Part shown: positions 49,010 to 62,236 of the stretch, in pieces
Layout of the letters: the number at the start of each line of letters is the position of its first letter
Position numbering within the stretch: the stretch's first letter is position 1
DNA from: Mucidula mucida
Lineage: Eukaryota > Basidiomycota > Agaricomycetes > Agaricales > Physalacriaceae
Reading direction: 5' to 3'
Length of the DNA: 64,000 nucleotides
Assembly: GCA_015501055.1 (NCBI GenBank)
Contig: JADNYV010000066.1
Span: forward strand, 62,001-126,000
The notes under the pieces: generated by a model
Database searches by the model: none
The model's input: only the letters and a program-made list of their open reading frames with translations
What the model was told of the DNA's origin: nothing
Program-made: the position numbers and the translations under genes

Positions 49010-51168
49010 TTAGACTCGAACAGAGTCTGACTTGATAACGTCGTCATCGACCCTCAAGTTCGACTGCTCAACAAACTCGCTGTGTCCTCTGAAACCGGCC
49101 TTGGATTCTGCTGCATGCTGTTCGATAGGGACCGGTCGGCCATTCTCATCAAGCACACCAGCCTGGTATTGCGACCACGCGCGTGTCGGAACCTTGAGCT
49201 CCATCATCATGTTGATTTCCTCCAGAGAGCGTCCTACATCAAACGTGTTAGTCCTCGTATAGCATACAACGTGAAAGTCACGCACCCAAAGTCTCAGGAA
49301 TATAATAATAAACAAAGATGAACGCGATGACCGTCCCTCCTCCGTCTGCGGAGTCCTGTCAATCGAGACTCAACGCCCACGTAAGAATTTGCTTACAGAT
49401 GAAGCCAATCATAGGACCTAATCCAGCAGAGCCTTTCTCGTCGTTGTAAAGGTACGGCAACGTGAAAGTGACAGCCCATGCGGAAACCCAGAAAGCAGCA
49501 GTAGCAACGCCCATAATCTTCGTGCGGTTCTTGCCAGCCGCTAGCTCTGTTGCCACGACCCAGGCGAGCGGACCCCAAGCCAAGTTGAAGACGCTAACGG
49601 ACAATGCTTCAGTCGCGTTCCTTTTTAGCACAGTGGAAAGCCCTTACAAGACGTAGATGATGATCATAGCTGCAATCACCGAATTGATAGACTTCGACCG
49701 TTGGTCAGCAGGAATGGTTCCGAGTCCTCCGCAGATGAATAGAACTACAGCCATCCACACGGTAGTCCAAAGCAACAAAGGTCGACGGCCGACGCGATTA
49801 ACCAGGAGGAAGGATACTAGGACTCCCACAACTTCAACGATGTCGGTGATCATCTGAATGACAGCATTAGTACGCCCCCCTGGGTATTTCAGAGCAACAC
49901 GTACAGTGACCAAAAAGGCGTCGGTCATCCCAATTGACTCGAAAAAAACAGTTCCATAGGAGACTGAAGTGAAGGATTAGCTTGCGACGAAACAAAAGAG
50001 GGTAAATACAACATACAAATCTAAATGTGAGGATGCAGAAACCAAGAATGCAACGAAATTATCAGATACAGGCGGATGGGAATAAATGGCAAGCGCGTAC
50101 AAACTGCACCCCACCAATCTGTTGGCAGACCAAGATACCGAAGGCTCCAAAGAACTTGCGTTTCTGAACTCCAGAGAATATATCGCCCCATCGACTTTCG
50201 CCGCCGCTTTCTTTCGCTTCAGCAGCCTTGGCATCCAGGATAACTTTGACCTCCGCATCAAGATCAATTTCGTCGTTACCCTTGTGTACACGCCGAAGCG
50301 CGGCGAAAGCAGCCTCTTGACGATCCTTCGATAGCAACCACCGGGGGGATTCTGGCACGATGAAAAGACCCAAGCCGATGATCAGGCAAATCAAAAGATT
50401 GAGCGCGATTGGGAAACGGTATGAAAATGTCGATGTATAGTCCTTAGTTCCTAGTCACGCCAAAACATGAGGAGATTACCACAGATGAAAACCAACAACT
50501 CATACCTTGGGCCACACCCGCTCCGATGACTTGTCCGATGGCCAAGAACAGTTGCCAGGATGAGACCATTGTCCCACGAATTGCCGCTGGCGGGATTTCG
50601 GACAGATAGAGCGTCGTACAGTTGGACACGATGCCCACGCCGATGCCAAGAATGGCGCGTCCAACGACGAGAAGGGGGATGGAGCCGACAAGGATCAACT
50701 GGAGAACAGCACCAATGGTAACGAGAATGATGCACGCGACCATCGCGCCTTTGCGGCCACTGGCGTCACCAATAAAGCCAGCAGATAGAGAACCGATGAC
50801 TTCTCCGACTTGAACGATCGATGCGAAGAGGGATTGGTACGAGGACGAGATCGTGTACGAGCCATCTGCTTGACGTTGTCCGAAGTCGAGCTTGAACTTC
50901 TTCATAGCGAGAATTCCAGTGAAATAGGTGCTAGAGAGCCGTCAGTGAATATACAGGGACGTGCAAAATAGGTTATACCCGTCATATCTAGAATCACACG
51001 AATACATTAGTCGACGAAGATACGTAGGCACGAAGAAACGACGTACCCATAGAGAATTGCACCTAACACGAACACCAAGCAAAAGAATGTCGCGCGGAGG
51101 TTATGTTTATGGAAGACACCCTTGCTCGCGGACGTTGTGGTGGAATTCTGGGGTGGCGCCCCGGCCAT
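49010..51168 (-). CDS. MFS sugar transporter
   Basis: Twelve-helix sugar:proton symporter of the major facilitator superfamily in the plasma membrane. The start MAGAPPQNSTTTSASKGV is at 51168 and the stop at 49010-49012, with several introns. Family motifs: GEVIGSLSAGFIGDASGRKG (loop 2-3), GIGVGIVSNCTTLYLSEIPP, RGTMVSSWQLFLAIGQ, PESPRWLLSKDR (after helix 6), QQIGGVQF, NRVGRRPLLL (loop 8-9), NLAWGPLAWVVATELAAG and PETLGRSLEEI (after helix 12). The cytoplasmic tail reads VPTRAWSQYQAGVLDENG. The pattern fits the hexose/glucose group, but the sugar cannot be named from sequence. A TATA-like TATAAATA lies about 70 bases upstream. Frames look intact. Confidence 0.92.
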
Positions 51169-52286
51169 TATGACAATGCGGAGAGGTGGGGCTTGGGGAA
51201 AGAAGAGAACGGATGGGAACTTTGAGGGCAGAACTTTTATTTATAGGAGGCCGAGGGCTCGGTACACTCCTGTTTAGGGATATTCCACTCGATCGCATCC
51301 AATGCCATTCATGTAGCGGGGAGAATGCGTTTTCTTGAGATTCCCATAGCAGGTAGTAACAGTGTTGTAGCCCTGTAATTTATTATAAGCGAGTGCGTAG
51401 AGGTAGGAAGAAATACTTACTCTCTGAACGATTCCAGAGGTAATGGAGTTACTCGTCGTCATGCCATGCGGTGTGAACAACATTTTGCCAGAGCACGACG
51501 GACTTTGGTTCTTCCATTTACATCCGCCACTCATCCGCCCCGCTCGGACTCCGAATCCGTTCCTTGTAATCGCGCTTTCGCGTTCCCTCCGTGCCCCCAG
51601 GTCAACAAACTGCCCGAAGGGTGCTGAGCGATCGATTTCAACGCGAGCAGAGTCCAACAGCTAAAATATCAGCATATTATTGGAATTGAGATGCGGCCTG
51701 GGCAGTCGGAACGGAACGTAACGTAGTAAGGACATGTCTGGATGGAGTCCAAGCATAACAGCAAAAACTCTGCATAGAGGCCGGCGAAGGCTAGGCAGGT
51801 GCAATAATCTAGAGAGTGCGTGAATTTCGCCCAAAGTAAACAAGCACTCGTTTGATTTCTGTATCGCCGTCGACGGTCGTGGAAGTTGAAGTCGAGGAGG
51901 AGTGAGTTCCAGTCAAATGATCGGATTCTCGGACCGGTCACCTGAACTCGAAAGCACAACTCTGTCACTTGTGTTGGCACGATACGACCTTGCTCGTTGA
52001 GTGTTAGTCGAGTGTTATCCTGTTCTCTAGTCCGATGCTTTCGCACTTTGGCCGCAATTTCCTGACATGTACACCTCATGGTGGACCGCCTTGTAACATC
52101 GAGATACATAATTAACATTGACACTGGAGAGAAAAGTTGTCATCCAGTCTGCGGGGTACGATGAAAGAAGCAAGCCGAGACGCGATCCTTGCTACAGAGA
52201 TTCACCCTTCGTTTCCCACTCCTCTCGTCCTGAAGCCGACAATCAGTGGCATTTAGCTGAACGGCGTCGGGGCGATTTCATTGTTG
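51169..52286. other. Intergenic, transporter promoter and COQ8 3' end
   Basis: About 1.1 kb. Minus-strand open stretches at 51274-51657 and 51669-52124 lack an ATG or a recognisable sequence. I see no gene here. Confidence 0.45.
51236..51246 (-). promoter_or_regulatory. TATA box of the sugar transporter
   Basis: TATAAATA read on the minus strand, about 70 bases upstream of the ATG at 51168. Confidence 0.5.
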
Positions 52287-54620
52287 CTATAAATCATACT
52301 GGCCAACGACATCGTCCCAAATACGTTTCGTATCGATGGTTGCTTCCAACCTAGCGGCCAAGAGAAACGCACCACTGAGCTTCCTATTCAAACTATACGT
52401 CTCTCGGGGCGGCGGCGTGAGTCGGTGCTGCAACATGACTGGTATTTGCGCACGAATCTCCGCCGTTATATCAGCCCAAATAGTTCTAGGTCCGAACGAA
52501 AATGGCTGGGTTGTCGTAGCCTTGAAGGGAGTAGCTAACAGCGTCATGGACTTGACATGGGCGTTGAGCATCATCTGTAGCGGTCGTCAATATCGCTGGT
52601 GCTTTATGGTTAAGAAAAGGACCTCGTTCTCTTCCCCCGTCAGATATCCTATTTTTAAACTCCAGTCAACGCAAGCTTGCCAGTTATCCGAGGCTGCAGC
52701 TTGTAGGAGATTCAACCATCCATCCATGAACTCCTTCGAATATTCCCTCGTTGCACCAAAATCGACCAGGCCAATTCTGCGCGAGCGGGAGTCCCAAAGG
52801 AAGTTGGTCCAGTTAGGATCCGTTTGCATCATGCGAAATTGGAAGAGTTCTCTCAGGCAAAGTTCAATCACTCGAGATGCGATCTGTGGGGCACATCAAA
52901 GGGCGGAAATAAAGATAATGCGAGCAGCCAAACATCATTGCGATCAATTTGCGATAGCGCTTTTATGCTCGCTTCTCCAACGCTGACCCCGTCAATGTGT
53001 TCCATAACTAGAACACGCTCAGTGCTACCGTCCCATACCCAAGGAACCTTAAACCGTTTATCATCCTTCAAATAGGATGCGAACGTCCTGAGAAACGAGG
53101 CTTCTCTAGCATAGTCGCACTCGTCCGCAAGTTCACCTTTCATGACCTGCGATTCGGAATGAACATCTGCCAAGCGACTCAACAGAATACGCACCGAGAC
53201 AGTTCGGTCCAGGAAGAGTCCTTTGGGCAGGAGCTTTCCAGCAGTCAATAAGAACTTGATATATCCCAAGTCGGTCTCAATTGAATTGGCAATGTTTGGG
53301 AACTGAACTTTGACCGCGACCGGCAGAGCGACATGCGTCGGGGAGAGTTCAGCCTTCAGAACAGCCTGGTGAACTTGACCGATCGATGCGGCGGCAAACG
53401 GGATGCGATCGAAAGAGTCAAAGCAGGCTTCCCAGTCATTGCCCAGAGAGTCTCGCATGACTTTCTGATGCGAATACGAACGGATGAGACACGAGAACAT
53501 AAGGAAAAAGAACGACGTACCTCCATCTGAGCGTCGGGCATATAGTGCGCACTGTCTTGGACGCGTCTAAAGATTTGGTCTACTTCTGGTGGAAGAATAT
53601 GCGTGTCTGTCAATGACTGTTAGCATCATTCGGCTGCTAATAGGTAGAATTGACCTTGAATACTGAGAAACTGGCCCAGCTTCAAAGCCGCGCCACGCAT
53701 TTGTGACAGCTTAGATACCAGGCGCTTGATGTTTGCCTCAGTCATCATAACGGAAGATTCCGTATTCGAGCTGCTGCCTGTCCTACGAATGATTTCAGAG
53801 GCTGCCCCGTAGCCCAAAGACGCAGCAAGGCCTTCAGAATGATTATGAGCGGTGAACAGGGAAAGAACGTGCGTGGTGTACCTCCGTAATGGAACAGACG
53901 GCCTATTTTCGATGAAGGCACTTTGGAGGATAACAAGTTTCGGGGGACGGGAATGACACGATCGTCGGGGGATACGCGTTCGAAAATGAGCTCGGATTCA
54001 TCACGTAACGAATTCGGTATAACTCTACGCGGTGCAGTTGTCGTAGTCGAGACCTCAGCGAGAGATTGAGCGACTGGTGTGATTTTCTCTTCAGGAAGAG
54101 GAGGAGGAGCAAAGGAAGTCGAAGGCGCGTTTACCATGTCCTTCGACGACCGTCAGAGTATAATGCAGTGGGTCAGGACAAGAACGTACGGCACCCGTTG
54201 ATTCATCTTCCAGCACTTCTTCATGGATCCCGGATATGTCTTCAATTGTCTTTGAGATCATTAATCAAGCAATTGTAGACCAAACTGGCCGACACACCTC
54301 AGTTCTCGCTGCCTGAGGGAAGGTTTCGATCGGCGATGTTTTAACATCGCGCTCGACGCGAATTTGTGGCTTGGGCCGGTCATACAGTGTGGCAGCTTCT
54401 GTCTTTTTGTTTTGTCAGTTGTAGGGAACCCTAAACACGGTGTGCTCACCGTTTTGTCATCGCTCGGTGTTCTGGCCGCCGTTGGACGCGTAGGTCGGGC
54501 CGAGCCGCGATTCAGTGCCCCACCAGTGACCTGTGCTGCTCTTATATGTGCAGCATGCGAGAGAATGTCGACAGTGGTGGACAGGACGCAGAGCCAGTTG
54601 TATGCGGGTCCTGGCGGCAT
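52287..54620 (-). CDS. COQ8: ABC1/COQ8 (UbiB-type) atypical kinase
   Basis: Mitochondrial atypical kinase/ATPase needed for ubiquinone synthesis. The start MPPGPAYNWLCVLSTTVDIL is at 54620 and the stop at 52287-52289. The signature motifs of the family are all visible: the inhibitory KxGQ element (RGAALKLGQFLSI), AAASIGQVHQA in place of a glycine loop, the catalytic lysine in VAVKVQFP, the ExD element ELADECDYAREASF, catalytic QTDPNWTNFLWD and the DFG-equivalent GLVDFGATREY. The N-terminal ~250 residues are Pro/Ser/Thr-rich and poorly conserved. The join between the first and second exon (about 54400-54450) is not settled; the canonical sites I tried are out of frame by one, so the very N-terminus may be wrong. 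The core is clean. Confidence 0.88.
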
Positions 54621-54977
54621 GCGAGGATGGCCGGAAGAGATGAACCTCGAAAAGGAAAGCCGCTTGCCTGTTTTAGCCTATCACCTCCTTCTACGCTGTT
54701 CCTGATGTTGTTACCCTCAAGAAAGACTAGCCCTCAAGTGGTTTCAAAAGTATATCGGAACGTTCGAAAGAGACCTGGACAAGGTCGCTGCATATCATAG
54801 GTATCCCATAGGCAGTCTCGATCGCAAGCAGAATAAAATTCCGCGAGCTCGCCCGTCCGTTACTCCTAAGCTCTCCCCGAGATCGTTGTGTCTCATTCTG
54901 AATTGGAGAAATGAACCTCGTGTTTCTCTCGAGTATATATATCCAACTGCGTACACCCAACGTCTATCCTGCTCTCC
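54621..54977. promoter_or_regulatory. Divergent promoter, COQ8 and membrane-protein gene
   Basis: About 360 bases between two divergent starts. TATATAT at about 54934-54940 lies some 40 bases upstream of the membrane-protein ATG and may serve it. Confidence 0.45.
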
Positions 54978-56451
54978 ATGGCGTTGAACGATAACGACGC
55001 TGCACTCGTTGGCTCGTACGCGGCTACATTTTTCTTTGGTGCGCTGATGTGACCCCATATCGTCTAGTTTTCTGACGGATTTTAGGGATATACCTGGTAA
55101 TCGCGGTAGAGTGTAGCAAGTTACTCTATCAACGCCACAAGGCTGGGCACGGTCACAAGTACCTCGCAGCCACACACGTCTTACTCCTAGTGTGCATCAG
55201 TATGGTGAACCTGTCAGTTCATTATATACACTGCAATTCTCAAGTCCATTGCAGAGATGTCTCGCTGTAGCTGAACGAACCATGAACGCCTACAAATTTG
55301 CCAACGTCAGCATGGGCGTCATTGACATGGGAAGCTACGCATCACCAATAGGTTTACTCGTCTGCGTCCTATTTGTGCTGGTCGTGCTCATTTCTGATGC
55401 ATTTCTGGTGCATTTTACCTATCAACTTTATCCTCATATACTAAACACGAAAACAGATCTTCCGAACATTCGTTGTATGGAATAATAGTTTCATAGCCAT
55501 TGTGGTTCCTGTTCTCGCGGCTCTTGCTGGCCTTGGTCAGTCCTATTCGACCTCCGCGGGGTGTCCCCTCAAGTTATTTAGGGTCTGGCACTTGGTGGAT
55601 ATACATGGCCGCCGTCTTTACCGGACCCAAAGGATTACCATCCGATCTTGTAACAGCCTTAACCGTTTTTTCTTCATCATCGGCGCTCGTCAATGTTGCC
55701 TGTACTGGTAGGTCACTTTCCGTGCAATTCCCCCACGTATCTGACCCACACCTCTCAAGGACTCATTGCTTATCGAATCCTTGTCATTACGAAGCGAATT
55801 AACGGCCTCGAGGTAGACGATTCTTTGACGCACATAGTTGCGCTTGTCGTTGAATCAGGTATGTCCTATCACTGTATCTCGAATGGTCATTCAACGTTGC
55901 TTTAGCCGTCGCCATTACCATCGTGTCGTTGTGTCTGATTGTCACTCTTGTGGTTCGATCCTTCTCAACCTTCATATTCTCGGACATTGTGAGTCATTCG
56001 TTTAGGTCACAGTCGACGCTATTGTTGACAATACTTCCTCAGTCTGCTCCCAACATTGTATGATCTTTTTCTGATGCCTAGTATCTAACGCATTGATCAG
56101 AATTATTCACAGGGCATCGTGGTATGTGGGTTTTCTCTCTCAAGCTGTGCTTTCTCAACGCGCTTGTGTCCTTAGTTTTGTAGCATTGTTATACGCGTTA
56201 GTCAAGGAAAAAGTCACGGCGACTCCACTGGTGCTTCCTCGAACGAGATTCGCTGGAACTCTAGTGAAAATGAAGACCCAGAAATCGCCACCTCGATCGG
56301 CACTATCCCGATCCACCTTGATAGGTCTGTACACAGAGAGAACAGTCATGAAGTCGTAACCATCAATCGCTCCACCTCAAAAGTTGCGCGAGTCCCTCCT
56401 CCAGAGTTACCTGTTTTCGAACCAGCTCTCATTAAAGGCGAGGCCTACTAA
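54978..56451 (+). CDS. Multi-pass membrane protein, Agaricomycete-specific type
   Basis: The start MALNDNDAALVGSYAATFFF is at 54978 and the stop at 56449-56451. Many short exons, joined by the usual introns, encode about seven hydrophobic helices. Examples are GIYLVIAVECSKLLYQR, AATHVLLLVCISM, FIAIVVPVLAALAGL, LTVFSSSSALVNVACTGLI and VAITIVSLCLIVTLVV. A polar cytoplasmic tail (ENEDPEIATSIGTIP ... VARVPPPELPVFEP) ends in GEAY. The layout (short outside N-terminus, helix pairs, FRTFVVWNN loop) recalls the large family of receptor-like seven-helix proteins of mushroom fungi with no known function. I assign none. Exon borders in the middle are approximate. Confidence 0.7.
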
Positions 56452-56861
56452 GTCACCACTGCTAGATCATTTTTTCCTACTACCTACTTTTGTATCTGTT
56501 ATATTTCTCGTATATACGTAGCTCTATGGTGCCGGGCATATAGTCCACCTTCCCCCGTTTACATAATTGTAATTCGTGAAGCGGACAAGTGTACAACGCG
56601 TCAAACATGGATGTTCAGTTGATATCATTGCAGTCTGATTGCGCCGCTGATGTGTAGGCTGTTTCACTCAAATGGACGTCCGCCAGAAGGAAAGCTTGGT
56701 GCCAGCACAGTTGCAACCACTTTCGTTTCGCGTACAACGCGTTGGCCGATGGCCGAGATCACCTTCTATTTTGAGTGCTGACGCTCGTGTTTCGGTCGGC
56801 GATGGCCGAGAGATCCCCACGCAACGCAGTGCGCTCGCTCCACGACCTCCTCCAAACCACC
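56452..56861. other. Intergenic, promoter of calmodulin 1
   Basis: About 410 bases. Contains a direct repeat of GATGGCCGAGA (about 56747 and 56803, roughly 56 bases apart) close to the calmodulin start. No coding region. Confidence 0.5.
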
Positions 56862-57625
<764 letters not shown>

Positions 57626-58158
57626 TGACCATGTCTCTTCTACTAGGTTTGGACTATCGGATCGCAGGGGTCTTCATGTATTCTAGCCGCGTGGACACGA
57701 GAAAAGCAGAAAGTGTACCAATATTCTTATCTATGACAAGGAGACTTTGAGGAGATTAACGCGAGTGATTGAACGCTCTCGGTCGCTCTAGCCGTGAATC
57801 TGACGTCCGTGCCGCTACGTCCGTTAGTCGTCCGCTTTGATAACGGAAGTCAACATTTCGGTACTCCATGGCCGCCAGGGCAAGGGCTATCAGAGAAAGC
57901 AGCACAGCTTTGTGGATGGTGCGTCATTTCAAGCATTGCCTTGAATCCGTAGTTGCTAAGCTGTGCTTCGGAAGCTTTACACGTCTTTCGCGGGGTATAT
58001 AAATGAACGCGCATGTTGAAAATTCGAACCCCATCTCAATCAACTTGAACCCTTCAAAGTGTACGGTGAAACGTTTCAATCGACGCCGTAAATCTTATGC
58101 GGACTAATATTTCTAGCACTTCTGCGCTCTCCCTCCATCTACCTTCTACCTGTCAACG
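57626..58158. other. Intergenic between the calmodulin genes
   Basis: About 530 bases. TATATAAAT at 57996-58004, about 155 bases upstream of the second calmodulin ATG, is a probable TATA box with a long leader or a leader intron. Confidence 0.5.
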
Positions 58159-58984
58159 ATGTCCGACCAAATGGTAAGAGCTCCTTGCTTTTATGTAGCT
58201 CAAACGAATACTGAAGATGTCTCCAGTCCAATGGCACGTCCCAAGTTGTTGACCGATCTCTCCTAAAGAAACTGACCTTTCTGATCTTCAGAACAAATTT
58301 CAGGTATGTACGATTTGGACTGGCGTTATCTTCTGCGCTCAAGTGGGTGCAGAATTCAAGGAGGCTTTCTCTCTCTTCGACAAAGGTCCGTTCAAAACTT
58401 TTCATTGAAAAGGACGCCATTTACACCATGCGTAGACGGAGATGGTACCATCACCACGACTGAACTAGGAACGGTCATGCGTTCTCTCGGGCAGAACCCC
58501 ACGGATGCGGAGCTACACGAGATGATAAACGAAGTGGACGCGGACGGAAACGGCACCATTGATTTCCCAGAGTTCCTCTCCATGATGTCCAGGAGGGTGC
58601 ACGATCTCGACAGCGAGGAGGAGATCCGCCAGGCGTTTATGGTGTTTGATAAGGACGGAAACGGGACTATATCAGCCGTGGAGCTGAAGCAGGTCATGGC
58701 TGGTTTAGGTGCGTTCACTCGTCGGGACTCTGTCTGGCGTTAACTAACCTACTTTACACTGGGAAGGTGAACGTTTAACTGACGCTGAACTTGACGCCAT
58801 GATCCAGGAGGCTGATGCTGATGGGAACGGAGTGATTGACTACGCAGGTGAGCGCTCCTGACTCCATCTGTACTGCCTCATTAATGAGTTCATTCCATTG
58901 CAAGAGTTCTTCAAGGTAAAGCTCTCCACATTCTATCCGCGTCCTCGTCGGCTGATGTATTCATAGATGATGCGCGGTGCATGA
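58159..58984 (+). CDS. Second calmodulin (tandem paralogue)
   Basis: Eight exons: 58159-58173, 58227-58233, 58292-58303, 58353-58385, 58436-58708, 58767-58847, 58905-58915, 58967-58984. They sum to 149 residues. The first six exons have exactly the same lengths as calmodulin 1 (15, 7, 12, 33, 273 and 81 bases), and the last is split by one extra intron. The start reads [20 protein letters not shown]. All four EF loops keep their calcium ligands ([48 protein letters not shown]). Differences cluster in the linker ([11 protein letters not shown]), EF3-EF4 and the C-terminus (FFKMMRGA). The microexon TCCAATG is followed by a GC donor (GCACGT). A real, probably functional paralogue with altered target-binding surface. 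Confidence 0.92.
58227..58233 (+). other. 7-base microexon of calmodulin 2, GC donor
   Basis: TCCAATG after acceptor CTCCAG. The donor would be GCACGT, not GT. It is required to give MSDQM-SN-EQIS in frame and sits at the same place as the microexon of calmodulin 1. Confidence 0.75.
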
Positions 58985-59074
58985 ATTCGTCCCGATCTAT
59001 AAATATATATCCAATTTTGTTTGCTTTCATTGCTTCTTCATGTATACACACCAGTTCCGCTACTAATATCATAC

Positions 59075-62000
59075 TCAATTCGAAAAGCCCCCAGTGGCGA
59101 GCGAATCTGGCAAGAGACCCCCACATCCCCGTGCTTGTGCAGCGGTCGCATCGGAGTCAACTTGAATCACAATCTCACCACCGCCAACCACGTCGCTCCA
59201 AGAGATGGCGCATATGCTGTCGCTTTGGACCCCATTGATCATTATGCTCTTGACGTACACGCGACTTCCTTCGGGAGGAAATGATGCCAGAGAAGTACTG
59301 TCAAAGTCTGTCACCGTGAACTTTGTCGTTGTCCCGAGCACATCGTTTCTCAACGAGAACGACGAGACCATGGGCGAGCCAATGAGCATCTGCGTCGTAC
59401 TAATGACCGGATACAGACCCAATATATGGAATACCAAAAGGGAGGCCATAGCAGCCGAGTCGTCGTTTCCTGGAAGGCTGAAAATAGCAGAGACCATGTT
59501 ATGTTGAGCCATTTTTGGGGACGGCGGAATGCCTCACCCGTTGATCCCTGTGCCAAAATTGTCAAAGACAACTTCTCTAACGCGTAGAGCGCTGAGATCT
59601 GGGCGCCCAGCATAATGATAGATCCAGGGCATAGCGAACGACGGCTCGTTTCCTGCAAGGAAGTACCCTTTGGAAAAGTAGTGATTGCTGATAGCATACT
59701 AGCGTCAATAGCAAATCTGAAAAAGAGAGGAGGCGTACACGCGATCGGTGAAAGTCGCATTGCCTCCCATCAAGTCTATCAGAGTCGCGACTGACTGAGG
59801 AGCATAAAAGCTGTACTCCCATGACGAAGCTGCGAGAAACCTGTCAGCTAGCATTTGAGGGACTACATCAAGCGACTTGCATTCGTAGAATCCGACATTG
59901 TTATCTGAACCGCGGGCGCATGAATGACCAACAGGATCGACGGGAGAGCAGGCATCTGGCGAACTGAATGCAAAGGTGCCATTCTGTGAGAGCCCACGAG
60001 TCAACGTTTTATACGATGAGTTGCAAATGCAACCTACAGGATATCTTCGTTGAGCAAAGCCCGTGAATCCATCATGGGTCACACTCGGATCCCACATATT
60101 GACAAAATTCATAGACCGGTTCGCGTACTTGGCAATATCGGCCTCAGATTTGCTTAACGCTCTGCCCGCCTGGCGCACAGCAAAGTCGCCTACGGCGTAC
60201 TACCGTGAATGTAAACGGCTGCGCTCATCGTAGTAGTAGTACTATTCGCGCACCTCCCACGCGCGAGACGCCTCTCGTGTTGGTAACCCTGTCGATCCCG
60301 ACGGGTCTACCCAATCCGTAGGGATATACCCAAACTCGATCCATGCGGTGTTTTGGCGGCCCACTGCGCTCTTGTCTGAAAATGACGGGAATCTATATCA
60401 GAAAGTGAAAGGGTACCTCGATACCAGTCAGGAGGCTGTATGCACGATGAGCGGATGGACAGAATGTTGATTTGCGCTGACCGTGTTCTCCGCTGTGTCG
60501 ACGAGGGCTTGATAAAGATCGTCCGTCGACACGCCTAGATCCGAAGCCTGCGCGGCGTACTTGACCGCAAAGTCGCCAAGTATAGGCATACCGTCGCTTC
60601 CGCCTTGGACGTAACCACTGCGAGACGATAAGAAGATGAACTCGATACTATGGTGACATTTACGCTTTGGTGTTCGCGCGGCATTCTGGGATATAGCCTG
60701 TGATAGCTTCATTACATAAAGCACGTCGATGGTAGTTGAACGGTCGCACCGGTGTTTCGCCATCCATCAATGTAAGATTTGATGATATCAGCCCATTCAC
60801 GCGGATTGACGAGAGACTGGAGAGGATGCACAGTGCGGAACGTGTCCCAAGAACTAAATATACGTTGAGGCTTGAAGCTAATATTACGGCGAAGTGACTT
60901 GCCAGAAAAGTGCATCGTAAAACGGTTCGTCTGTCTGCCAATACGGGTTTTCATCGGTCAAGTTGGCTGGGACAAGAGAAGCGCGATAGAGCTAATGTCA
61001 ATCAATCAAAGAATGTATAGGTGAATGATAGAAGTCTACCGAAGAAAAGAGAAGCTCGACAACTGTCGCATCCTCGACATCAGTGTCGACCTGAACGCGT
61101 GATAGCACGTCCTCCCACTTGTCAACTGACGCTTGCTGTACTGAATCCCAGTCCCATGAGGGCACCTCGGCCTCCGCATTAGCACATGCTTGATCTGCAC
61201 TAATCATGGAGATCCCGAAACGGGCAGTCACGGTCGACGAGTTGAACGAGAGTAGTGCGCCAGCTTGAGTCCCAGAGTAGACACTCGTCTTGTAAGGAAA
61301 GGTAACAGACTTTGATCCAGGAGAGACTGTGACAGCACTTGCGTTGGTCGACGAAGACTGATACGTGCCGGTCTGTGTCAGCGGCTGAGTAACGAAATCC
61401 GATGCAAAGTCATAACAAGCGTGTGCCGTATAGTTATCGGGTCCATAGCTCTAGAAATCAGATTCATTGATGCATGCTTGACATTGGCAGGAATTAAAGC
61501 GGACCTGGAAATAGATGCCATCCAACATCACACGACCGCTAGACAAAGTCAGACTTCCACCCGAGAACGAGCGTTGAAGGTCATTCGCGAGGTCGACGAC
61601 AACATGGTTCGTGGTGCTTCCTGGTGGATAAGTGAATTTGATCAAGCCCGCCCTCCTGGTGGAGGTGGCCTCTAGCTTTATGCCGTTCACGAACGTGGAT
61701 GTGAAATACCCTGGACTCGCGTCTTCAAGAAGGATAGTAAGCATACCAATTGTGATGAAGAGGGCATGGAAGACAAACCATCGGTATTCGCGGCTCTCAG
61801 AGCTGCTCTTGCAGATATACCGACGGGGCAGGATGTAAAAGCGCAGCCAGTCAAAGGAAACAGAGGGAAGATTCCGTATCCGCCTGCAGTGTTTCCTCCA
61901 GTGCCTTCATCATGCATGAGCGAAATTCCAGTAATGCTCGAGTTGTCATGGATGTATCCAGCCTGTCGCGGCGTGGTGCTGACATCGATACCAACCTTTG

Positions 62001-62236
62001 CCATCGCGTGCGGAACTGCAGAACCTGATCTGTAAGGTTAGTGCCATTCCTTGAAACAAACACGGAAACACACCAGGAAATACATTTCCGCCACTTCCAC
62101 CGTTCGCCGCCGTAGCGGTTCCGATGAAGAGATTAACAAGAGACGTCAGGTCTTGCGGCGCTGCAAAGGAAGTTGGAAATTCAAAGGCAAGCAAAGGTAA
62201 AATCGCCAGAGGAAGAATTCGTCGCGTGGAAAACAT
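59075..62236 (-). CDS. Secreted GH92 alpha-mannosidase
   Basis: Calcium-dependent exo-acting alpha-mannosidase family (GH92), likely trimming fungal or plant mannans and N-glycans. The start MFSTRRILPLAILPLLAFEF (signal peptide) is at 62236 and the stop at 59075-59077, with many introns. Landmarks in order: LVNLFIGTATAANGGSGGNVFPG joined by splicing to SAVPHAMAKVGIDVST, GISLMHDEGTGGNTAGGYG, FCSWDTFRTVHPL, GYVQGGSDGMPILGDF, AWIEFGYIPTD-like segment before the YAVGDFAV, GYFLAGNEPSFAMPWIYHYAG, GLPGNDDSAAMASLLVFHILGLYPV. These carry the usual catalytic acid/base region (GLPGNDD). The C-terminus reads DSLATGGFSN. It converges on calmodulin 2 with 90 bases between the stops. I see no certain frameshift. 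Confidence 0.9.

Noticed and set aside
42283..51168. A secondary-metabolite cluster around the esterase, reductase and transporter
   Set aside because: There is no core synthase (PKS, NRPS, terpene cyclase), no P450 and no pathway regulator in the window. The CoA ligase is 25 kb away in a different context.
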